Positions 56,031-64,000 of a stretch of 64,000 nucleotides of DNA are shown here, piece by piece. Within the stretch, counting starts at the first letter, position 1; every line of letters begins with the position of its first letter. The position numbers and the translations under genes were made by a program. The stretch comes from Oscarella lobularis (taxonomy: Eukaryota; Porifera; Homoscleromorpha; Homosclerophorida; Oscarellidae). Below the pieces are notes generated by a model, which was given only the letters and a program-made list of their open reading frames with translations, searched no databases and was not told where the DNA came from. Where the stretch lies: assembly GCF_947507565.1 (NCBI RefSeq), contig NC_089184.1, positions 2,108,001-2,172,000 of the forward strand, given 5' to 3'.

Positions 56031-56639
56031 CATGTTTTAACTCAGCTGCGCATTGCCGCTGACTTTCTGGTTGTCCTTTTTCGTGCTCGACTATCTTCAG
56101 AATTTTTAATTCTAATTGCTGGCAGGCCTTTTCAAAAAGAGAAAATAATTTGCAAAATATCCCCAAGCTTATATGCGAACTGGGGGGATAGCAACCTAAT
56201 AAAAGATAAGAGTAAAATTAGTCTCTATTTGTGTTATTTCAACTGGAAAAAGTGTAGACGTAAGTGAATTGTTTTCGTACTTTTACTGCAACAAAACTAA
56301 ATTTGCCTATTTTGTTTGTTTAAATACTCCGTCAGAAGGACACCAGAGGTATGCACTATATGGAGTTATTATTTCATTTTGCATGTGTTGCTTTGTTCAA
56401 GGACGCTTGCGGCTTCTTTCACTGACTACAGCGACAGCGAAGAGGAAGCGTAGTTGCAAAAAGACTTGTATACTGAAGCATCCTTGTGTTGACTGCTTTC
56501 GCCTAACTTTAGATCCTTTTAGAAGGTCAATTATAGAAAGTCGCGCATTATGTCATTGTCATCAAAAAGTGACGACAAATCTGGGGTAGTGTATCACTAA
56601 TTAATAACTCCTTTCTACCATAAAGTTTTCTAGATGTGT

Positions 56640-57240
56640 CAAGCTCAGCCAGACAGGAAAAGCCGAAAGCTGGAGACTCCGAACCAATCCCGTCGTCATG
56701 GTACCTGACGGGGACTCGTCATGAGACGATGAGAACGACGGCGCCGTGTCCGCGATTCTTGGACTGAAGTTGGATAACGAAGACAAGACCCTTAGGCAGA
56801 ATTTGGCTTAACGACAGGACGATTACGGCCTTTCAAAAATTTACTTCGTAACACCTTTCCTTATATGAACGTCTGCAAGACGTCCTTCGACAGAGAGTAA
56901 GAAGCGGATTTCACTGCTTGTCGTCTGCATTTGTCCAAGTGTTGCACGTTGGTGAATGCCACTGGGTGACAGTGTGAAATGTGGATTGTTCAGAAGGAAT
57001 CATCCGCTTGTACACCAGCCTTCCCAGTAACACTGATGTCAACCACATCGTCAGCATGCTAAATTAGAGTGGAATAAAGTTGCAGGTGAAAATTATGAAT
57101 TTTCGGAGGCAAAAGGACTTAAGAGTGTGGCCCTTACTCATTGGCCTTTGCAACGTTCCTCAGCCACAAAGATGACCCCACGGCGTACACGTACAATCAA
57201 AGATCGTTTAGAAATCATATATCAGTGTATTTTACAAATT
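56640..57240 (+). pseudogene. Ulp1-like (C48) cysteine protease relic
   Basis: In changing frames the + strand reads VMVPDGDSS, LNDRTITAFQKF, FVQVLHVGECHWVTV (catalytic His) and VDCSEGIIRLYTSL. It ends ECGPYSLAFATFL at about 57,130-57,165, where the Cys is the expected nucleophile. This order matches the Ulp1/SENP-like protease domain found in many invertebrate transposons. At least one frameshift (near 57,120) and in-frame stops show decay. SUMO or other ubiquitin-like peptide bonds are the usual substrates of the family; here the role would have been element-encoded. Confidence 0.7.
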
Positions 57241-57289
57241 TATTTTCCATGATCTTTCCTGTAGTGAAGGAAGAAATTCTGCGCGCTGA

Positions 57290-57770
57290 AGCGTACAAAC
57301 TTCCAGCGTACCGTTGCCTCGATTCAGAAAATTCGACCGAACGTGCCTGCGTCAAATATGACAAAGGAAAACAAAAGGCGTTCGAACGATTGCAGAACTT
57401 CAAAGATATCGTCATCAAACAAGCGCACAACGGATCAGGCATTGTCGTACAGTCAAATGACTCATTTATACGACATGGCGAGGCACACGTACGCGTTGAA
57501 AAAACGTACGCGCCCCTACTCAACGATCCAACTCTGGCTTTGACAAAAAAGATCAATGAAACATTGGAATCATTTTCTCAACTGGGCCTGATCGACAAAA
57601 TCGAAGACAAGTCCCTCCTGCGCAGCGACGAAACGGTACGGTACGCGCACAAGTGCTCTATTTCCTTAGAAAAATTCACAAGAATCGTAAAAAATCGGTC
57701 AATCTTTCAGTTTGGCAGCGCGAATGGTTGCACTTGCGACAGGAAAAAGATGGAACACTCCGCCAACTAA
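57290..57770 (+). pseudogene. Penelope-like element reverse transcriptase, N-terminal fragment
   Basis: ALERLQNF-like sequence leads into FKDIVIKQAHNGSGIVV, VRVEKTYAPLLNDPTLALTK and QLGLIDKI. This is the segment upstream of the RT fingers in Penelope-like elements, where the usual motif is DIVIKPADKGS. The frame is continuous with the end of the Ulp1-like relic (57,141-57,770 is open), so the two are joined without a stop. RT catalytic motifs and the GIY-YIG endonuclease are not present. Confidence 0.65.
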
Positions 57771-57909
57771 TGGACCAGGTAAAAAAAGACCCTATTTGCC
57801 GTTCCCAAACGAAATTCTTTTTTGTATAGCAACAGATGACTACGTTTTCCAACAGAGCACCTCTTATCCCGATTACGTCTTCTTCACCCGTGAAATTTAT
57901 TGGATATGA

Positions 57910-58320
57910 GCGGTTTACATCACCTCATGTAACAGTGTCATCGACATATTCAGCCGGTATCTAATTCTTCGAACGCTGGAGCGCAAGACGTAATCATCTG
58001 TGGCCGCAAACCTACTGCAAGTTTACTGCGATCTAGGCGTTCCAAAGCGCATTCAGTGCGATCAAGGAACGGAGTTCAAGGGTGCTGTTCAAACACTGAT
58101 GACGGCTCTCAACGTTAAAATAATCACAAGTCGGCCCTACAACCCTGAAAGACAGGGAAAGGTTTGGTCAGACAGTTTGTGTGACATTTTGCTAGCTGGA
58201 CAAGCTCCATGACCTTTGTGAAGAAGGAATAAGCGTGTCGTGGGTTGATCGGCTACCTGTGTATCAACATTTAGTGAATAATACACCTCACGCAAGTCTT
58301 GGTGGTAAGCTTTTTTAAAT
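57910..58320 (+). pseudogene. Retroelement integrase core fragment (KRBA2-like type)
   Basis: VIDIFSRYLILRTL (first Asp, about 57,935), LGVPKRIQCDQGTEFKG (second Asp, about 58,030-58,080) and SRPYNPERQGKV follow the retroviral-type integrase order. The expected Glu in QGKVER is replaced: the sequence reads QGKVWSDS. LHDLCEEGISVSWVDRLPVY follows in another frame near 58,215. A stop precedes the second motif. The fragment lies between a Penelope-like fragment and repeat copy B. Confidence 0.7.
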
Positions 58321-58716
58321 TGGGCGTACTGAAATGGTATAATTCAAATTCTTAGAAGAACATACCCCTTTCAAAATTTTTTTAGCAACCAGTCTTTGCC
58401 CGTTATGTGTACATTTGACTACCGTATTGGGCAGGAGCGCAGTAATCATACCGACGCTAATGACGAGGTTTGTATGACATTTATTAACCATAACGCTTTC
58501 CTGAATTTAAACAAACATTTGCGACTTTTGCGACAACGAACTACAGACGTCAACACGAGACATTTGAACAGTTTCTTAGCAGTCTTCCAAACTGAGAGAG
58601 GGCGAACGTATTCAAAACCAGAAATCGTCTGAGAGGATGATTGCTCGTGAACTCAAAAGCAACCCACCGCGCGAGTACGGCGTCGGAGTCAATGTCACAA
58701 TCAAACCGCCGCCGCG

Positions 58717-59789
58717 GCACTTCCGCTCACGGAGGAATGCAGTAAGAGTCATTTTGTAGCCAGCTCGTTAATAATATAATTTCAATCGCTTTTTCTTTTA
58801 GTTAAAGAATTAGGAAATTTCAATAATGCGGTAAACAAGCGGGCGAAACTACGGCAATTACGAGTTGCGGTTGAAGGTACGCTGTTATAATGACGCTGCT
58901 GTCACGTTATCCTTATTGATTGGCGTTTCTATTTGGCAGTGGTTAAGAGCGAAATCGTGCAGAATTTATTGCGCACAAGCAGCGTTCGCGGACAAACCTG
59001 TCTTGAGATATTAGACACCAAGTAATACATTTTAATGTCATAGTGTGAGCAAATTCAGACAAAATTAATTTTTAGAATTCAACATTAAAGAAAGCGATCT
59101 ATTAAGAGAAACATGTCCCACACGCTCGAATAGAAACCGCACTTTTTTTGCGGCTACTATTGACTTCAGCCGCGGCTTTTAATGGCAAATTTACTTTTTT
59201 TAAGGCGACAGCTTATTTAGAGACAGAGTGAGCCGCAGTTTTTGCAAAGAAATGGCGAGCAAACGATTCTGTGATCCTGCACTCAGTTTCTATCGCTGCT
59301 GCGCGTCCTGTCACCAACGTCGCTCTTAGAGCCGGTAACATATGTATTCTGTTTCTTTTTTCTTCTGTTGCACACGGGTGAAACACTGATTGGCAGAGCT
59401 TCTTAGAATCTATACCGGATTTGTTGTTGGATGTTTTTCTCTTTCCAAGTTCCGCGTTTCTTTTTCTGGTCCTTTATTCACACTTGTGATTATGGTAGTG
59501 GCTTTTTTATCAAGTCTGCACTTATTGTTTGTAAACGTTTTTCTGTTCTTAGATATTAATGAAGGAGAACACAGCATCTTTTTCGAAATGTACTTGCAAA
59601 ATAAGCGGAATCGTGTCGCGGGAAATTTGCGAAAATTTCTTAGACATAGCCTTTATTGAGATTATGTGTTCGTGCCGTACGTCTGATTTGTTTACGGAAA
59701 GATGCGATGGCGCAAGTCGAGCGAAATTTACCTCTACGCGACGTGGAAACTATAAGAATTTTGTTCGGTCAAACGTAGGTTTTTTCAAT
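58717..59789 (+). repeat. 1.07-kb dispersed repeat, copy B
   Basis: Inverse of 2,069-3,132 over its entire length. At its left edge, alanine codons and LPLTEECSKSHFVASSLII with a stop are encoded on the + strand, followed by the TTTCTTTTAG acceptor-like tract at about 58,790 and GAAGGTACG at about 58,875. Confidence 0.85.
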
Positions 59790-60014
59790 GCCAGCGTACA
59801 GCGAGTAAAACGTTGTCTTCCTGCCAACTTCCTTTTTTTATTCCTTCGTTGGAGCGACGTTAATTCTATATAGATAATGGGCTTCCCTCGGTTTCTCCGC
59901 TGTAAGCAGGTTACTGGAAAACTAAACATTTTCAAGAGGTTTTCCGTCCTTTTAGGTAATGCACCAATCTGTTACGTGCTAGAGGATTTTACTCATGTTT
60001 GTAGTGCAGTTCAG

Positions 60015-61380
60015 TTATCTTTGTGAGTCCATTGTGAAAATTAATTGCTGAGCGCAAAAGATATGAAGGGACGGATATGCCCAGATGATTGAATCGAGTA
60101 GCGTGGCAATGCCGAAGGAGCAGAAGAGTGCACTGCGGATCATCAAGACTTGGTAACATTCAGCATAACTCGTCGCCTTTTTTCGCTTCCTAAAGACACG
60201 TTTACTCGAAGTAGACGGCGGAGCCAAGAGGGCACCCGAGGACGGTGGTTCCAGACGAGTGGCAAGAGATCGGCGTTGAGGCAAGAGGCGAGATTGGTCG
60301 CACTTGTGATCAGCAACGGTAAGGCTCAACTTGCCGAAGGAAGTCTTTAGGTCGTCAAAAGCTTGTTGCACATTTTGACCTGGGCTCAGAACGAAAACGC
60401 CGTCGAGGTAGGCCAGTACTACAACATTCGGTGGGCGATTCGGAATTTCGACCAAACTTTGATGAATTCCGGTTGCAAACAGCGCTAGGCCAAGGCGATC
60501 TCCCTGGTGTACACCCTCCTCCGAAGAAAGAAGAGTCGCGCCGGTCGGACTTGAAAAGACCAGCGAGCTGGGACGGCCGTACATTTGACAGAAATGGGGC
60601 ATTATTGATGGAAGCGATGACGAGAGACGGTTCGCAATTGCCAGATGATCAATAGAATTGAAAGCATTTTTGACGTCTGTCTTAAGCAGCACCCAATCCT
60701 TATTCTTGTCGAGAAACGCTTGAATATGATGCACCACACCCTCAGATCCACATGATGACGAAAGGCAATGTTGAATAGGCGCAAAGAAAGATGAGAAAGA
60801 TATTTTCATATGCATAAAAATAGCTTTTGCGGTAATGCGGCGAATTGCTTGTGCAACAGCGATGGTACGAACGTCGCCATTTTGTTTAGGCAGGGCGATA
60901 AGTCGAGAAGAAGAAAGAACGCCAGCGGCGAAGTCCGGCTAGCGACCGGTAGCGACGTGCGAGAGAGTAGACAGCAAAATGTAACCCGTTGTGGAGGCGT
61001 GTAGCACACACTTAAGATGTTCAAAACTCCATCCCGAATTACCAGCAACGGAGGCGCAAGGAGAAGATCGCTGAGGTTGAATGAGTTGCGAAGAAAAGAT
61101 GCGCCATTTTCTGCGAAACACTTCGGAGAATGGCTGACGAGACGACCAAACCAATGGAGGAATTTTTCGCACTGACTCAGTCTATGTTGGAGAACCCATT
61201 CTTGTGGCCAATCCTCAGCGCGATGAATTTTGCGAAAGTGATCGACCATTCTGCCGGCGTTCGCTTTGAGCCCACATCCTTTGACAACGCATACGAGTTT
61301 CGACGCTCGACATCACGGCGCACTGTTAAATTAGAATCCAAAAGAACGACGCCGAAACGACATGCCGGCGAAGCGGCTTG
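60015..61380 (-). pseudogene. Reverse transcriptase of a non-LTR-type element, decayed
   Basis: Reading the minus strand: SWSFEHLKCVLHASTTGYILL (about 61,050), LIALPKQNGDVRTIAVAQAIRR (about 60,890), GSEGVVHHIQAF, LLKTDVKNAFNSIDH (motif A, Asp retained), EEGVHQGDRLGLALFATGI (motif B), VVVLAYLDGVFVLS (motif C, where YLDD has become YLDG), and a basic, frame-shifted thumb. The change in the second catalytic Asp plus frameshifts at about 60,820 and 60,250 indicate loss of function. The C-terminal endonuclease expected for this RT type is not found directly downstream (below 60,015). Confidence 0.8.
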
Positions 61381-61729
61381 ATTTTACTGACGGGTCGGAC
61401 GCGTAACGAAGAGAGACGACGACGAAAAACACCGATAAAACGGCAAATTCAGGAGAGATGAAAAGGCGACTGATATCCGGGGGAGAGAGAATATATTTCA
61501 GATACATAAAATTAAGCTCAGCTGCGCTAGTGTCGCAAGACCAACTAAATATACAATACTATATCATAAACTGTTCGAGTTTAACGGATGCGAAGCTGAG
61601 CTTCGCGTTCCGAGTATAGGTCAATACGGAAGAGTAACCACACACACGGGAAAGCTTATGGATTATTACACTACAGACGCAGACGGAACATTGAAGAAGA
61701 GATAGATAGACGACGACGCCAATAACACA

Positions 61730-62240
61730 TTAAACTACTTTTGCCGGCCCGACCTTCAGAGCGTTGTACAAAATTTCCGAGGCGATTGAGGAAATCACTT
61801 GCGTGCTTGCCCAGCGCCCGAACTGCTTCGCAACAACCGGAACAAGGCACGATGATGATCCGTTGACACGAATAACAAATGAGTACATTTTTCTCTCCTC
61901 GCGGATCATTGCTGCAGCCCCATCTTCAACAGCCGCGCGACGACACGCCTCAGAACTCCAGGGATGTGCCAACGAGATATCGAGCTGGAACGATTCTCCT
62001 TTTCCAGTTCCGAAAGCGACGATATCAGGGCGATTATCGTTATTGACATACTCATGACGGGGCTAGACACGGCAGGAGAGACTCGGATCTTGGACGCAGT
62101 CAGCCCAACCAGATACGATACGGTTGTGTGCCCATGTGAGACCGCCGCCATGCTTGCACGTGACAAGGTGGTAACCATTTTGATCATTGGGCTTTCTACG
62201 TAGATTTGCACGTCGTAATGCATGCCGGAAAAGGAAGAGG
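61730..62240 (-). pseudogene. Retroelement C-terminal zinc motif and PD-(D/E)XK-like endonuclease
   Basis: Minus strand: NGYHLVTCKHGGGLTWAHN (Zn-type HxxxC, about 62,180-62,125), then NRPDIVAFGTGKG and FQLDISLAHP (about 62,050-61,975), then LVPVVAKQFGRW and a C-terminus at 61,730. It matches the domain at 50.3-50.7 kb in order and key residues. It lies upstream of the RT on the same strand, the wrong order for one element, so it belongs to another, 5'-truncated copy. The zinc motif and RPD part are in one frame, with a stop and frame changes upstream. Confidence 0.7.
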
Positions 62241-62609
62241 CTGGCCCAGCCTCAAGAACACTGCTAAGCGAAAATCGCAAGGTTTCAGGGCCAGCATCCT
62301 TGAAGCCTCCAGCCAACGACCGGCATGCTTTCCTTGGCACGGAGACGCGGTAGATCCTTATTGTCAACAGCTTCCGACAAAAGAGAGAGACAGAGATATT
62401 TATTATTAGAAGAGACAGTGCACGGACAGGACATAGGCTAGGACAAATGTCAACAATAGTGAAGATAGCTAGAGTAACGCGGGTGAGCTAGCGGATGTGG
62501 GCCAGAGCGTCACGATCTGAGACAGATAAAACGCACGCAAAGTAAACAAAGTAAAAAATTTGCGCCTGCTGAGACAGCTATAAAAGCACTTTCGAGATTT
62601 GACAGAAGA

Positions 62610-62990
62610 GGATACCGAGAGAAAAAAGCCATATTAGCCAATTGAAATCCGAAGTAGCCGCTTCGACTACAAGAGCCAAGGTAAAGGCGCCGGCTGACTT
62701 AGGATCGGGACGAGATTCATCGACTTTAAGAAGAGAGAAGAGAACGTCGTGACCGACAAAGCAGAAAAAAAGAAAGCCAACTTAACTGCTTGCAATCCAA
62801 AACAGCCCCTAAAACTCCGTAGAGCTAAGGTAAAGGCGCGCACCGAAGGATCAGGACCAGCTTCATCAACCTTGAAGAATATTGTCTACTATCTATTCCA
62901 GCTGACTTCGTACTCGGAAGTAGATAATGAGATTAGGCTCCGCCTACCGTTTCTATTCTTGGATCAAGCTCCACCTCTTCGTAACTGAGA
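62610..62990. repeat. Degenerate direct repeat, about 160 bp apart
   Basis: AGAGCCAAGGTAAAGGCGCC near 62,669 recurs as AGAGCTAAGGTAAAGGCGCG near 62,820, followed in both by GGATC-GGACnAG and TCATCnACnTT blocks. No product is recognised. Confidence 0.5.
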
Positions 62991-63225
62991 TTAACCGGAA
63001 ATGCGAACAATGCATACGTTTTTTTACGCATAAGTTCTATTGTGTACATGCTTCCTACATTGTATGACGCAATAAGTCGTCACCTTTGTAAAAGAATTCT
63101 TGGGGCGGGTGGTCGACCTCTTACACTGCTCTGCCATTGTTCATGATCCATTCATTGCGCCGAGTCTCTTCCTCATATAGCTCTCTAGGACTCGAGGCAA
63201 GCGAATCACTTCAAGAGAGAAGAAA

Positions 63226-64000
63226 TTGGTCCAAAACGTCCGCGCCTTTTTTGAAAGAGAGCGTGGCTCGAAATATAAGATTAGCACGTCAAGGGTGATT
63301 GATCGTGTGTGTGCGGCAACAAAACTGAGCCGAGATGTCGTTTGCCGGATCAATAAGGAATACCTTGAAACTGGTTCCCAAATTTTAGATTCTCTCTCTA
63401 AAAGAACGCGCTACTCTCAAAGGAGAATAGCCATCCATGTCGATGACTTTGATCAGGCAGCTATAAGAAGAGCAATGCATTCTCTGTACGAAAGGCGCAC
63501 ATATCCTACCCTGGACAGTCTTCTTACGGAGGTGAAGAAATTAGGCGTGTTTCCGGGAGGGAGGTCGACGCTCTTTCGTTTGGTCAAGTCGATGGGATTT
63601 CGCTATGCGGAAAGAAATGACAAAATATTTGTACGAGAGACGAGATATCATAGAATGTCGTCACAAATATTTACGGCTAATTCGCAAATACCGTTGTGAA
63701 GGGCGCAGTATAATATATCTGGACGAAACCTGGGCCAACTCTCACATGGCTCTTGAGAGAATATGGATAGATGACACTGGAGCAGGAGGCTGGAAGCGAC
63801 CAAGTGGGAAGGCCAGAGGCTAATAATTCTCCACGCAGGTTAGATCTACCTTTCTCTGCTGTAGTAATGACCTTTGACTATAGGTTATGAAAAAGGCTGG
63901 ATCCCGGGGGCAGCACTTGTCTTTGTGTCTAAAACAAAATCAGCCGATTATCACGACGAAATGAATGGGAAACACTTTACAGAATGGTTTGAGAAGCAGC
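63226..64000 (+). pseudogene. Tc1/IS630-like transposase, running off the window end
   Basis: An N-terminal HTH (KLSRDVVCRINKEYLETG) is followed by SKRTRYSQRRIAIHVDDFDQ and RSTLFRLVKSMGFRYAERN. A frameshift near 63,640 leads to KYLRLIRKYR, IIYLDETWANSH (first catalytic Asp) and WIDDTGAGGWKRPSGKA. A second 1-nt shift leads to LIILHAG. A 45-nt intron (63,839-63,883, GTTAGA...CTATAG) follows, then YEKGWIPGAALVFVSKTK and DYHDEMNGKHFTEWFEKQ to the last base. No ATG is seen at the start; coding begins near 63,230. The remaining catalytic residues would lie beyond the window. An N-terminal fragment of the same family is at 53.7-54.0 kb. Confidence 0.85.

Noticed and set aside
1-64000. CRISPR array, bacterial operons or Shine-Dalgarno sites
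   Set aside because: No regularly spaced identical repeats with unique spacers, and the gene structures with GT-AG introns are eukaryotic.

Overview
The window is eukaryotic and almost certainly from an invertebrate animal, most plausibly an early-branching marine one such as a sponge. Coding segments are interrupted by very short GT-AG introns (about 45-60 nt) that can be located wherever a protein family is recognisable. The mixture of mobile elements is typical of such genomes: DIRS-like tyrosine-recombinase, Ty3/gypsy, Penelope-like and endonuclease-bearing non-LTR retroelements, Helitron, pogo, Tc1/IS630-like, PIF/Harbinger, hAT, MULE and a second Mutator-like family. The taxon is an inference; no rRNA or conserved host gene is present to confirm it.

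Layout. 1-3.5 kb: DIRS-type gag-like ORF, one copy of a 1.07-kb dispersed repeat and a GC-rich tandem array. 4.1-5.2 kb (-): a spliceable three-exon gene for an acidic protein. 6.7-8.7 kb (-): decayed Mutator-like transposase. 10.5 kb: diverged repeat copy. 14.55-16.36 kb: pogo element with perfect TIRs. 17.0-18.6 kb: Ty3/gypsy integrase, polypurine tract and 3' LTR. 18.62-26.78 kb: a MULE with 64-bp TIRs, whose transposase gene (-) carries, between two of its coding segments, an almost complete RAG1-N-terminal-like transposase gene (+, 21.1-24.65 kb) and a MITE. 27.36-31.87 kb (+): the only long uninterrupted gene, 1,502 codons, with an N-terminal zinc finger, a PIN/FEN-like region and a C-terminal CXC motif. 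33.7-36 kb: second fragment of the RAG1-like family, then tandem repeats. 36-42 kb: an orphan ORF, hAT fragment, foldback element, Harbinger relic and tyrosine-recombinase relic. 42-49 kb: mostly featureless apart from a 933-bp TIR element. 49.6-51.9 kb: Helitron interrupted by a non-LTR 3' end. 53-58.4 kb: gypsy, Tc1-like, third RAG1-like family fragment, Ulp1-like protease, Penelope-like and integrase fragments. 58.7-59.8 kb: second copy of the 1.07-kb repeat, inverted. 60-62.3 kb (-): reverse transcriptase and the C-terminal endonuclease of another retroelement. 63.2-64 kb (+): Tc1/IS630-like transposase running off the end.

Most of the window is a transposon graveyard with nested insertions. 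The points of greatest interest are the RAG1-N-like transposase gene, which has clean splice sites, only a few lesions and relatives at two other loci, and the intact 1,502-codon gene, whose architecture I cannot tie to a characterised function.
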